The position numbers were made by a program, and so were the translations under genes. A stretch of DNA of 64,000 nt, taken from assembly GCF_000691805.2 (NCBI RefSeq), contig NZ_DF820490.1:1375-65374 (forward strand). The letters run 5' to 3'. The stretch comes from Weissella oryzae SG25. GTDB taxonomy: Bacteria; Bacillota; Bacilli; Lactobacillales; Lactobacillaceae. Shown here piece after piece: positions 1 to 7,794 of the stretch. Under the pieces are notes generated by a model that saw nothing but the letters and a program-made list of their open reading frames with translations, was not told where the DNA came from and did no database searches. How positions within the stretch are numbered: position 1 is the first letter of the stretch; every line of letters starts with the position of its first letter.

Positions 1-183
1 TCAGATTCAATGAGTAATTCAGAATCAGGTAGCGAATCAACGTCGGATTCGAACAATGGCTCGAATAACTTGCCACATAATAATTCATTGCCAGATACCG
101 GCATGGCAGATGGCGAATTACTACAGATCTTTGGCGAATTAATTATGTTGTTAGCAATATTAGGAATTAAGCGGAGAAAGTGA
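1..183 (+). CDS. C-terminal end of an LPxTG-type surface protein (5' partial)
   Basis: The open frame runs in from the left edge and ends at TGA 181-183. The visible 60 residues are a Ser/Asn/Asp-rich linker followed by the sortase motif LPDTG, a hydrophobic stretch (roughly LLQIFGELIMLLAILGI) and a KRRK tail. This is a complete cell-wall sorting signal, so the protein should be covalently linked to peptidoglycan by a sortase. The functional part lies outside the window, so no ligand or role can be given. A hairpin lies about 70 bases downstream. Confidence 0.85.
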   Translation, partial: SDSMSNSESGSESTSDSNNGSNNLPHNNSLPDTGMADGELLQIFGELIMLLAILGIKRRK

Positions 184-250
184 TTTTTTAGTTTGTGACA
201 CTATTTGATTTTTCTTACATTAGTAACTAATACGTAAAATATAGTATAAA

Positions 251-303
251 AAGGCTGCTTAACTTTGAACCATACTATGGTCTAAGGTTGAGCAGCCCTT
301 TAG
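251..303 (+). terminator. Imperfect hairpin downstream of the LPDTG protein
   Basis: AGGCTGCTTAACTTTG and its near-complement AAGGTTGAGCAGCCCTTT form a long imperfect stem around ATACTATGGTC. A short T run follows. It probably ends transcription of the surface protein gene. Confidence 0.55.
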
Positions 304-424
304 TTAGTAATTGTCAGACAGTTATTTACCTAATAGATTTATGTCATTGAGAGGTAAAGAGGGTAAAACATCAAAAGCGTATTTTACGATAAATAGAAAA
401 TATCTATAAGGGTAGTAAGTAGTT

Positions 425-988
425 ATGGAAATTAGTGTTAAGAATTTAAGAGATTTAATTAAGCGTGGTGAATATCTTGAAGACTATGGAATTAGTGGGA
501 GAAATAGGAATAAAAGTCAGAAGCAAACTTACAATTTTTGGAAAACAGATGTTGTAAGCTTTTCACAATCATTAGACGACAGTAGGCAATATTATGACTT
601 CAAAAACAAGGTAAGTATCTTGAATTTCTATAATACATTTAAAGATATTCTAAGTGTAACTGCTGCAATGAAGAGCCTTTACAGAAAATTGGTATTTGCT
701 AAATTCGTTAAAGTTGGGAAGTTTGATCAATATTCACGAAATGTTTTTATTATTCATGGTCATGATGCTGAGTTTGTAAGTAAAGTAGAAAAAGTTATAA
801 CAGGGCTTAATTTTAAGCCGTTTGATTTAGCTGAGCCGCAAGACAATGAATCAAGACTTATCGAGGAATTAGACCGACATTTAGAAACTTGTAAAGGGTG
901 CAGTTGTTTTATATATCTTTGATAGTTTAGAGAGTGGTAAAGAAGGAGAGTTGGAAGATGCGTAAGAGAAAATTTCGTTTTTGAACAC
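425..988 (+). pseudogene. TIR-like nucleotide-binding defence protein, frameshifted remnant
   Basis: The first frame (425-922, 165 codons) has a helical N-terminal part, then a domain starting NVFIIHGHD near residue 110. That domain continues into AEPQDNESRLIEEL, the pattern of the predicted nucleotide-binding TIR-like family (CAP12/Pycsar-type TIR effectors). The frame stops after SCFIYL. The family sequence resumes in another frame from about position 894 with GAVVLYIFDSLESGKEGELE. It is stopped again at 963-965, and a third fragment (EHS) follows a further shift near 980. At least two frame changes and a stop make an active NADase-type effector unlikely. The family assignment is by eye; the disruption is seen directly. 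Confidence 0.7.
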
Positions 989-1012
989 AGTTAAACCAAG
1001 ATAATGGGTTAT

Positions 1013-1048
1013 AAAAGGTGTTGAATCTAAATTCAACACCTTTTATTT
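1013..1048 (+). terminator. Rho-independent terminator after the TIR remnant
   Basis: AAAAGGTGTTGAAT and ATTCAACACCTTTT form a perfect 14-bp stem with a CTAA loop, followed by a T-rich stretch. The symmetrical A and T ends could make it work in both directions. Confidence 0.85.
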
Positions 1049-1224
1049 ATTGAGTAAAAATAATTATGAAAGAATATGTAAGTTCAACTCAATGTGAATA
1101 ATTTTTATAGCTTTAGTGATTCGCCTTATGGAAATAATTAATCAGGATAAAAAGGAGAATGATCTTGAACTCGAGACCAGTGATGAGCTATTAGGACGCA
1201 ATTTATAATCTTTGGAGATACAAG

Positions 1225-1458
1225 ATGGAACATATTAAAGCATTTGGAGCTTTTTTGATTAATCATATTGTAGCTATCATTCTTACGGTCAGTGTACTAA
1301 TAACGGTGGCGTTTCTGGGTAAAAAGATAGCAACTTATTTTGAAACTACAGGCTTAGCCAGTACAGCCATAGGTAATTTATTTAGCATAAATATACTATT
1401 AATTATAATAATAATCATACTTATTGTTATAATTACCCTTCTTAAGAAGAGTAGATAA
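1225..1458 (+). CDS. Small membrane protein, unknown function
   Basis: A 77-residue protein with two hydrophobic segments (about residues 10-33 and 48-71), the second almost pure Ile/Leu, ending in KKSR. A GGAG lies 12 bases before the ATG (TTTGGAGATACAAG). It is a single gene closed by a strong terminator 23 bases after the stop. I recognise no family. Its size and hydrophobicity would fit a small immunity or holin-like protein, but nothing in the sequence shows this. Confidence 0.5.
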   Translation: MEHIKAFGAFLINHIVAIILTVSVLITVAFLGKKIATYFETTGLASTAIGNLFSINILLIIIIIILIVIITLLKKSR

Positions 1459-1480
1459 GTAAAATTGCTAGGGGCAGTAC

Positions 1481-1524
1481 AAAAAGCAACTGATTAGGTG
1501 GTAAACCTAATTAGTTGCTTTTTT
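1481..1524 (+). terminator. Rho-independent terminator
   Basis: AAAAAGCAACTGATTAGGT pairs with ACCTAATTAGTTGCTTTTTT across a GGTAA loop, with one G-T wobble, and ends in a T tract. Confidence 0.9.
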
Positions 1525-1767
1525 GTTTTGCAAATTTAGATGTACTCTTAACATGATTATTATTGTAAACGGCTGATTTTTAATATTAAAAATACCAAGA
1601 AATCAATGAGCTAGCATATTGTTTCAAAAATCAAAGTATGTTAAACTTATCACAATTTTTAAAAATATGTTCGTTCATAATTGTTAGAAAACTATGCAGT
1701 CATTTAGAATGAAAAAATTGGAAACTGAAGGGGATTACCCACTTAACAAAAGAGAGGAAAATTGGTT

Positions 1768-2946
1768 ATGGGTTTAAGGTACCTTAGTTCAGATTCAGCA
1801 GGTATGAAGCACAACTTGAAAAGAAGCTTACAACAAGGGCGTGAGGTTATTCAAGAATTAAATAATGGTAGTGATCGCCTAGTCAATGCAGTTGATGGGC
1901 ATACATTATCAGGTGCGGCTTATACAGCTGGTCAAGAGTTATTTAGGGATTTGATAATACCAACAATTACTAGGGTTTCAAATGCACTTGATAATGTTGA
2001 AAGCGACCTACGACAATATGAATCACAGGAACATATTGTTAGCAGTGAGGCTATACTAGATGAAGATACTTTGATGCAGGAACGGCAAATTAAACGTTCA
2101 TTAGCCGACTCAGCTCACTCAATGTCTAATATGTATGCTGATTTTGCTAAATCAATCGAGCATCTACCTGTCTTGGATATGGGGGCAGGTATGTTTAAAA
2201 GCCATGCTAAACAGATGCAAAATGTTGCAGAAAGCTACCAAGATGAAGTTAAGAAGATTGAGAAAAAGCTTAAAAAGTTGCACCAATTTTCAGACGCAAC
2301 ACGTGGATTATTTGAACACAGCCTCAAGGAATTAGCATCAGCTATGCATGCTGTAACAACTTTGAATAGCGTAGTTGTAAATAGTGGGACAGGAACGTAT
2401 AGTATCCCAAAAAAGAGGGAAAGCTATTCTTTTGATTTTAAAAATGGCGCTCTAGATACTAGTGGTAAAAGAGGCAAGTATAACGCTAATGCACAATTAT
2501 TTATAGCTGATTTTAGTAATAAATTTGGCTTTGGCAAAAAATTTGTAGGAATTAAAAGCGAGAATAGTACTACTTTAGGCTCTGTCAGTGCAGGATATGC
2601 TTCTAGTAAAAATAGAATTTACGCAAAGTTTCTTGCAGATGTTCAGAGCGTCGTAATAAATTTAGATGCTTATTCAAATGACGAAGAAATCAAATATGGA
2701 CTAAATGCCAAGGTTATTGGATATGCTGGTAAACTTCGATTTGGTGGAGATATAAATAAATATTGGGGAATAGGGTTTGAATTTTTAGCTGGTGAACAGG
2801 CATCAATAGGAGAAACCTATACATTAATAAAGGGTGACTCAATAAATAAATATTTTAACTTATACACTGCTGAAAAATCGTATGAAATAAGTGACATTCT
2901 TGGTATAAAAACTAAAGTAAAATATCCCGTAATAGTTTGGAAATAA
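1768..2946 (+). CDS. LXG-like type VII secretion effector with uncharacterised C-terminal domain
   Basis: A 392-residue protein. Residues 1 to about 215 are almost all helical, with long heptad-like stretches (for example DEVKKIEKKLKKLHQFSDATRGLF). This resembles the LXG/WXG-like delivery region of Gram-positive type VII secretion effectors. Residues about 230-392 change to a Gly/Asn/Tyr-rich, beta-like domain (KFGFGKKFVGIKSEN, YGLNAKVIGYAGKLRFGG), the usual place for a toxin. The ATG at 1768 has GAGAGGA upstream; an in-frame TTG at 1762 is less likely. The next gene encodes a membrane protein and the one after a DUF4176-like protein, a common partner of these effectors. The C-terminal activity is not recognised. 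Confidence 0.65.
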   Translation: MGLRYLSSDSAGMKHNLKRSLQQGREVIQELNNGSDRLVNAVDGHTLSGAAYTAGQELFRDLIIPTITRVSNALDNVESDLRQYESQEHIVSSEAILDEDTLMQERQIKRSLADSAHSMSNMYADFAKSIEHLPVLDMGAGMFKSHAKQMQNVAESYQDEVKKIEKKLKKLHQFSDATRGLFEHSLKELASAMHAVTTLNSVVVNSGTGTYSIPKKRESYSFDFKNGALDTSGKRGKYNANAQLFIADFSNKFGFGKKFVGIKSENSTTLGSVSAGYASSKNRIYAKFLADVQSVVINLDAYSNDEEIKYGLNAKVIGYAGKLRFGGDINKYWGIGFEFLAGEQASIGETYTLIKGDSINKYFNLYTAEKSYEISDILGIKTKVKYPVIVWK

Positions 2947-2948
2947 CA

Positions 2949-3446
2949 ATGAAAAAAATAAGTATATTAGTATTTTTAGCAATATTAGCTCAAACAGTGA
3001 CAATAATTATTTCAGGAATTTTAAATAAAATCTCTTCTAGCGGGATAATCGATTTATTAATGTATCCAGGATTTCTATTAATTAGTTTTAGTATGATGTA
3101 TTTTTTATATCTAAGTGGTGCAAAGTATGGATTTGATTTGGAAAAAATTGCTAAGTATAAAAAATCAGGAATCGCTGCACCAGAATTTTTGGAAAGTGAT
3201 GAAGCTAATAATTTAGTGACTGCTTTTTTCAAAATTGGTTATAATGGTGGGCTTTTGGCGATTAATATTCTTCCTATTGGCATGTTCTCAGATATTAAAG
3301 AGAGTATAAATAATTTTGTAATTATTATTGCCATGGGCTATATTTTATCGCTAGCTCTACTTCTCTGGGCGTCATATTTAGTATATTTATACGGTAAAAA
3401 ATTAGAACTAAATATTATAAAAAAGGCGGATAAGAAACATGAATAA
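2949..3446 (+). CDS. Four-helix membrane protein, candidate immunity protein of the effector cassette
   Basis: A 165-residue protein with about four hydrophobic segments (residues 5-28, 33-55, 105-120 and 127-150) and a basic C-terminus. The ATG is 2 bases after the stop of the putative effector, so the two are probably translated together. The position directly after the toxin-like gene and the membrane location suggest an immunity role, which would imply a membrane- or envelope-active toxin. This is inference from context. I do not recognise the family. Confidence 0.5.
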   Translation: MKKISILVFLAILAQTVTIIISGILNKISSSGIIDLLMYPGFLLISFSMMYFLYLSGAKYGFDLEKIAKYKKSGIAAPEFLESDEANNLVTAFFKIGYNGGLLAINILPIGMFSDIKESINNFVIIIAMGYILSLALLLWASYLVYLYGKKLELNIIKKADKKHE

Positions 3447-3810
3447 CTTACCCAATGGAGCCATTGTAAAATTAAAAGGAGTTGAAAATAATCTTTTAAT
3501 TGTTGCTAGACTACCTTTAGTTGAGCAAAATGGTGAAACTGTATACTTCGATTACCAAGCAGCAGTGTTACCGCAAGGTATATCAACAGAAAAAGGGATT
3601 TTTTTCAACAGTGACGATATTAATTATGTTATTTTTCCCGGTTTAGCTGGTAATGATACAGTCGAATACAATCAAGGTGTACAAGACTGGTTGAAAAATA
3701 ACACTGAGTTCAAGAGAGGGATTATTGGTGAGGATACCAATTCTGATGATCTAGACGATGATAAGGCAGAAACTAATAACGAAGTTGAAACGGGACCATT
3801 TGGTTTTTAA
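3439..3810 (+). CDS. DUF4176-like protein linked to type VII secretion
   Basis: A 123-residue protein opening with LPNGAIVKLKGVENNLLIVAR. It continues with YFDYQAAVLPQGI and FFNSDDINYVIFPGL. This order (PxGxxVxLK, a YDY-like motif, PxG, FxxxDIxxVxFxG) is that of DUF4176 proteins, found beside LXG effectors in Firmicutes. The C-terminal 35 residues are acidic. Its ATG overlaps the stop of the upstream membrane protein by 8 bases, which indicates coupling. A likely job is effector targeting or chaperoning; this is inferred from neighbours in other genomes. Confidence 0.65.
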   Translation: MNNLPNGAIVKLKGVENNLLIVARLPLVEQNGETVYFDYQAAVLPQGISTEKGIFFNSDDINYVIFPGLAGNDTVEYNQGVQDWLKNNTEFKRGIIGEDTNSDDLDDDKAETNNEVETGPFGF

Positions 3811-3869
3811 TAAATTTTGAAAATTAATAAGTTAAAAATTGTTGATTAATTATTTAATATTGTGATAGC

Positions 3870-3897
3870 AACGCTAACAAATTTGTTAGCGTTTTTT
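3870..3897 (+). terminator. Terminator of the effector cassette
   Basis: AACGCTAAC / GTTAGCGTT is a perfect stem extended through AAATTT, followed by TTTT. Confidence 0.85.
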
Positions 3898-4046
3898 ATT
3901 CTATCAGTATCTCCTAAGTGGTAAAGGATTTATTCCAAGATCTAACATGCTTAACATATTTTTTTCAAAATGTAAGCCTTGAATTAATGTTTTAATTTGA
4001 TTTATAATTGATTTATTAATTTAAAACTAATTAAGGCGGTGACATT

Positions 4047-5377
4047 ATGCACGTTTCGGATGTAGTACAAAATGAAAAAAGACGTAAAATAATGCTAATT
4101 GATTCGAAAAGCTTTTACGCTAGCGTTGAAAGTGTGTCATTGGGGCTTAATCCTTTAAAGTCATTCCTAGTTGTTATGAGTCGGCAAGAAAATACGAACG
4201 GCGGCCTTGTCCTCGCAGCTTCACCTAGGGCTAAAAAGGAACTAGGCGTTAAGAACGTAATGCGGCAACGCGACGTACCAAAGGATCCACGTTTGATTAT
4301 TGTGAATCCACGTATGAATTTATACATTGCGATGAATAAGAAAGTTAACGATATTTTCCGGCAATATGTGGCAGAAGATGATTTGCAACTGTATTCAATC
4401 GACGAGTCAATCTTAGATTTAACGCCAAGTTGGACCTACCTAAAATCTAAATTTGGTAATGACTTAACCATGCACAAATTGGCTCGGATTATTCAACTTC
4501 ATGTTAAAGGAGAGCTGGGTCTCTATCTTACGGTTGGGATTGGTGACAGCGTTGCGATGGCTAAGATGGCCCTGGATATTGAGTCTAAACACAATCATTC
4601 TTTAATTGGTGAATGGTCGTTTGAAGATTTACCAACAAAGCTGTGGCCAATTAAAGAATTAGATGAAGTATGGAGTATTGGTGGGCGTACAGCTAAGACG
4701 TTGAATAAACTCGGTGTCTTCAGTATGGGAGATTTAGCTCGAATGAATCCATACTACTTAAAAAAAGAACTTGGGGTTCGTGGTGAAGAGTTATTTGCGC
4801 TTGCTTGGGGTGTCGATCGTAGTATTGTAGCAAAAAAGTACCATGTTAAAGACGGTAATATTTCTAACAGTCAAGTGTTACCTCGTGATTACGTTAAGCG
4901 TTCAGAAATCGAAAACGTTATCCGCGAGATTGGTGAACAAGTGGCCTCAAGATTACGAGCCAAACACAAAAATACTAGTGTCGTGTCACTCTATGTGGGC
5001 TTTTCTTATGCAGCAAGCCAGGATAGTAACCGTTCAGGTTTCAGTGCGCAAATGAAAATAGAAAGCACTAATCGTTCTCAACCAATCGTGCAGGCTCTTT
5101 GGCAAATATTTGATGCACATTACGATAATGAAGTGGTTAGAAACCTGGGGGGGGGTCGGCTGGAAAATTATCACCTGATGGGCACGAGCAGATGGATTTA
5201 TTTGTCGCACCGAAAAAACAGGTTGAAGCTAGTTTATTAGAGAAGACTATTGATGAAATCAGAGCTAAGTATGGGGTTACCTCTTTAGTCAAACTATCTT
5301 CTTTAGGCCAGGGTGGTACAATGATTAACCGCACTGGATTAGTTGGTGGTCATAATGGCGGTAATGCTTATGGATGA
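4047..5377 (+). pseudogene. umuC: Y-family DNA polymerase (UmuC/UvrX type), frameshifted in a G9 run
   Basis: The first frame (4047-5240) starts with a good ribosome site (AAGGCGGTGAC). It contains the Y-family motifs DSKSFYASVES and YSIDESILDLT (catalytic acidic residues present) and a helix-hairpin-helix region (LDEVWSIGGRTAKTLNKLGV). After VVRNLG it leaves the family pattern at nine consecutive G (5147-5155). The expected C-terminus (SAGKLSPDG, HEQMDLF) continues in another frame to TGA 5375-5377. It would be an error-prone lesion-bypass polymerase, common on LAB plasmids. The catalytic part is intact and only the tail, including the QMDLF clamp-binding-like motif, is separated. The cause may be a real mutation, slippage, or a sequencing error. 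Confidence 0.8.
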
Positions 5378-5747
5378 TGAGGAACAGTTTACCTTTGAAC
5401 GTGCTAAGTACTATTTTGAACATGACTACCAGGATCGCGGCATGGTCAAATGGCAGGGCTATTATTTGTCTGATCATACTGAAGACGTTAGTAAGTATTC
5501 AGCTAAACGAGCTGCACAGATGCAACAAAAAGCCATGCCTGAAATGTCACTTGAGGAGATTAGCAAAATTTTGTTTGAAGCTTACGCGAAACATAGACAG
5601 GTTCGAATTCAAGAACGAGCGCAAACGATTGCTGGACTAAAGCCACCAATTATTGAAGGCCTGGTGTTAGGTTTCGATGAAGAAAGTGTGTATATTGGAG
5701 ATAATGCAGTTAACTTTGAAAGGTTAATGTGGGCTAGTTTTAAATAA
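5370..5747 (+). CDS. YolD-like protein, partner of the UmuC-type polymerase
   Basis: A 125-residue protein with the motif DRGMVKWQGYYLSDHT near residue 25, typical of the YolD-like family encoded beside umuC/uvrX in Firmicutes. The chosen ATG at 5370 overlaps the umuC stop (ATGGATGA), a classic coupling arrangement; an upstream in-frame ATG at 5343 is less likely. Proposed to assist or regulate the translesion polymerase, by analogy with Bacillus. If the umuC frameshift is real, ribosomes ending at 5240 would not reach this start, which would lower its expression. Confidence 0.75.
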   Translation: MDDEEQFTFERAKYYFEHDYQDRGMVKWQGYYLSDHTEDVSKYSAKRAAQMQQKAMPEMSLEEISKILFEAYAKHRQVRIQERAQTIAGLKPPIIEGLVLGFDEESVYIGDNAVNFERLMWASFK

Positions 5748-5973
5748 TGGTCTAGATTGTGAAAGTGATCAAAAAAACAATGGTATACGAAGATTGTGAA
5801 AAGGCGGAGATCAGTTTGTGAATCGACTGAATTTTAGCCCAAGCTACAAACGCCGGTAAATCAACTAGTATTTATAACATGCATTATGTTAACTTCAATT
5901 GGTATAGGTTAAAAAATTCTGACTAATCAAGGTTACTATCAAATTAAATGATTATTATTATTTTATTCTTTGA
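5748..5973. other. Intergenic gap without a recognisable gene
   Basis: About 225 bases between yolD and the first toxin-antitoxin module. I see only short open frames without ribosome sites and no clear terminator for umuC-yolD. Confidence 0.5.
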
Positions 5974-6086
5974 TATAATATTCATTGAATAAGACGAAAA
6001 AAGCCAGTAAGGGGGGCTACCCTTACCGACCGGTATATTTTTCGGAATACTGGATATTAACGCTGACTACTTGTCAGCGTTTTTCT
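5974..6086 (+). ncRNA. Candidate antitoxin RNA of type I module 1
   Basis: A TATAAT at 5974-5979 precedes a short transcript region beginning near 5986. It contains a hairpin (GTAAGGG / CCCTTAC) and ends at AACGCTGAC-TACTT-GTCAGCGTT with a T run (6059-6085). It runs towards the toxin gene on the opposite strand, and the terminator stem overlaps the toxin stop codon, as in Fst/par-type loci. The whole layout is repeated at 6424-6537, which supports a functional RNA. Confidence 0.65.
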
Positions 6087-6192
6087 TTATCCGTTTAGCA
6101 GATGCAAAGTGAATAAATAATTTACCCAAAACGTTAAGAATGATGCTTACTATAATTCCAAAGATAATTAAAATTGCTGGCAGATAAGCCAT
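6067..6192 (-). CDS. Type I toxin-like membrane peptide, copy 1
   Basis: A 41-residue peptide beginning MAYLPAILIIFG, with one membrane helix (about residues 3-30) and a basic tail (KRIKKNADK). AAAGGAGG lies 7 bases before the ATG. A minus-strand TATACT at 6342-6347 gives a leader of about 140 bases with a GTAGG/CCTAC-type hairpin. It is 73% identical by eye to the peptide at 6518-6643. Short hydrophobic peptides with convergent antisense RNAs are type I toxins (Fst, TxpA/holin-like); the exact family is not certain. Confidence 0.65.
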   Translation of the reverse strand: MAYLPAILIIFGIIVSIILNVLGKLFIHFASAKRIKKNADK

Positions 6193-6341
6193 TGATATTC
6201 CTCCTTTTGAATCAGTACTACCATAGGCACCACCTTCTTTATTTTATTTAAAGTAAGACGATAAGAAGGAGGTAATATGTGTTTTTTAAATAACATACTA
6301 AACGTTTATAGGTAGCGAACCTAGGCGTGTGTACAGACTTC

Positions 6342-6347
6342 AGTATA
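6342..6347 (-). promoter_or_regulatory. -10 box for toxin mRNA 1
   Basis: TATACT on the minus strand, followed about 20 bases later by a leader hairpin. The same box and leader recur for copy 2 at 6788-6793. Confidence 0.5.
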
Positions 6348-6423
6348 CTATATATAAATTGCTGATATATAAGTAAATTAGCGAATTTTGAGTGGCAAGG
6401 GACATATTATTTAAACTGTGTGT

Positions 6424-6537
6424 TATAATACACTATGTAATAACATGAAAAAAGCCAGTAAGGGGTGCCACCCTTACCGGCCGGTATATTTTTCGGAATA
6501 CGGGTTGTTAACGCTGACTAATCGTCAGCGTTTTTCT
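6424..6537 (+). ncRNA. Candidate antitoxin RNA of type I module 2
   Basis: TATAAT at 6424-6429, then a near copy of the module-1 RNA: AAAAAAGCCAGTAAGGGG, a GTAAGGG/CCCTTAC-like hairpin and a terminator AACGCTGAC / GTCAGCGTT (6510-6532) with T tract. The GTGCCACC loop differs from module 1 (GGGCTACC), the sort of change that would give each RNA its own specificity. Confidence 0.65.
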
Positions 6538-6643
6538 TTATCAATTTAGCAGTTGCTAAACGGATAAAGAACTTACCCAAAGCATTAAGAATAACGCTTA
6601 CCATGGTTCCGAAGGCAATTAGAATTGCCGGCAGATCAGCCAT
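6518..6643 (-). CDS. Type I toxin-like membrane peptide, copy 2
   Basis: A 41-residue peptide (MADLPAILIAFGTMVSVILN, then a basic C-terminus KLIKKNADD) with one membrane helix. AAAGGAGG precedes the ATG at 6643. The frame is open further upstream to 6739, but copy 1 is closed there and only the 41-residue part is conserved, so the short start is chosen. It pairs with the antisense RNA at 6424-6537 and is likely an addiction module for the mobile element. Confidence 0.65.
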   Translation of the reverse strand: MADLPAILIAFGTMVSVILNALGKFFIRLATAKLIKKNADD

Positions 6644-6787
6644 GGGTATCCCTCCTTTTGAGGTAGTACTACCATAGGCACCACCTCCCTTATTTTTCTC
6701 AATAACATGAAGAGAAGGGTGACTATGTGTATTCCTCAAAATATACCAGACGTTTGTAGGTAGCGAACCTACGCGCGTCCAAACATA

Positions 6788-6793
6788 AGTATA
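6788..6793 (-). promoter_or_regulatory. -10 box for toxin mRNA 2
   Basis: TATACT on the minus strand at the same distance from the toxin ATG as in copy 1, followed by the conserved leader hairpin GTAGG-TTCGCTA-CCTAC. Confidence 0.5.
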
Positions 6794-6836
6794 CTATAAA
6801 TCATTAACATAACTAACTATCATTTAGATTGAGTTG

Positions 6837-7025
6837 TTACTTAATGAAGCTGAACACAATGGCAAAGATGCCAATCACTGTGATGGGGAACATAATTAGC
6901 GCAGCTTCGGAAAAACCGTGGATCAGAATACCAAATATTAGTCCAAGCAAATAGAAGATTCCCTTTAGGATGAATGCGAAAAGTTGAAATCCTAGTCCGA
7001 GGATAAAAAAGAGTATGAATAACAT
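6837..7025 (-). CDS. Small two-helix membrane protein, unknown
   Basis: A 62-residue protein made almost entirely of two hydrophobic segments (residues 2-35 and 42-60), with few charges. AAAGGA lies 10 bases upstream of the ATG. It is preceded by a strongly structured leader (7040-7191) and followed by toxin module 2. I recognise no family. The minus-strand genes from 11194 down to here seem to form an accessory block of the conjugative element. Confidence 0.55.
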   Translation of the reverse strand: MLFILFFILGLGFQLFAFILKGIFYLLGLIFGILIHGFSEAALIMFPITVIGIFAIVFSFIK

Positions 7026-7039
7026 AGGCTTGATCCTTT

Positions 7040-7191
7040 CAAAGTTTGAGTAGGGCTAAGTATGTATCCTGCCAAAAAGGCAGGCCCTACAAGATTATTT
7101 TAGTTAGGAGGGCTTCAATATTTAGAGTGGGGAAAGAAATATTGAAGCTAATTTAAAATCACAGGCACGATTGTAAGTTTATCTTGTAGGG
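7040..7191 (-). promoter_or_regulatory. Structured leader upstream of the 62-residue membrane protein
   Basis: Two perfect nested pairings are visible. CCCTACAAGAT (7085-7095) pairs with ATCTTGTAGGG (7181-7191), and inside them GCTTCAATATTT (7112-7123) pairs with AAATATTGAAGC (7137-7148). Nearer the gene, CTGCC-TTTTT-GGCAG sits inside an AGGGC/GCCCT pairing. No T tract follows, so it is not a simple terminator. It would form the 5' leader of the minus-strand gene. Confidence 0.6.
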
Positions 7192-7226
7192 GTGATCTTT
7201 AAGGCAGCCACATTCCTGAAACAAGC

Positions 7227-7589
7227 TTAATGAACTAATTCTTTAGTTCGTTCATTTTCAGCTTGAGCTAAAATAGCGTGACGCCGTAAAAAGTGTTTAA
7301 TGGGTACAATGCTTATTAACTTAGTCTCTTCAAGGTTTGTTGCGGTAATGTTGGTAACTTCCACAATGATTCCACTGGCCAACAATACCTTATCCTTACT
7401 GCCAGGGTGAAATGTGTGATCAGTTGCATCGTAGTTCATATAACAATCTAAAACTGAATCAAAGGGATTCAATATTAGTACGTCGCCAACAGAAAAATGC
7501 TGATTGTCCAAAACTAAAGCGCGTTGCCTAGCCTCTAAAATGCCATTGTAACTTGAGAAGGGGATTGTAAGTGTATGAATGGTTTCCAT
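7227..7589 (-). CDS. Possible ASCH/DUF3850-like (PUA-fold) protein
   Basis: A 120-residue protein from the ATG at 7589, chosen because AAGAGGC lies before it; the frame is open to 7661, but that part overlaps the upstream gene. The sequence IHTLTIPFSSYNGILEARQRALVLDNQHFSVGDVLILNPF follows the pattern of DUF3850/ASCH domains: an Ile-His-x-Leu start, an E/R-rich helix, then FxVGDxLxL. Those domains are proposed to bind RNA. The match is weak and by eye. The gene follows a one-helix protein gene at 7600-7794. Confidence 0.4.
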   Translation of the reverse strand: METIHTLTIPFSSYNGILEARQRALVLDNQHFSVGDVLILNPFDSVLDCYMNYDATDHTFHPGSKDKVLLASGIIVEVTNITATNLEETKLISIVPIKHFLRRHAILAQAENERTKELVH

Positions 7590-7599
7590 GATTTGCCTC

Positions 7600-7794
7600 T
7601 TATCTAATAATGAATTTTCTACCATGCTTACGTAAATGTCGTATGTATAAATCGCGACCAATTAGAATAAACAGATATTTAAAGAGCTTGAAGAGTACAT
7701 AAAAGCTCAATATTGCTATTGAAAGTAACAATAGAAATAAAAACGCACCATCTTGACCAGATTGGGTTAAAGCTTGAAAAAACGTATTAATCAT
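7600..7794 (-). CDS. Small single-helix membrane protein, unknown
   Basis: A 64-residue protein with one strong hydrophobic segment (about residues 18-47) and a very basic C-terminus (RDLYIRHLRKHGRKFIIR). Its start overlaps the end of the gene at 7787-8083, so it is likely translated from the same mRNA. The function is unknown. Confidence 0.5.
   Translation of the reverse strand: MINTFFQALTQSGQDGAFLFLLLLSIAILSFYVLFKLFKYLFILIGRDLYIRHLRKHGRKFIIR

Noticed and set aside
6644-6739. Longer N-terminus of type I toxin copy 2
   Set aside because: The extension is not open in copy 1, and the conserved ribosome site stands before the shorter start.
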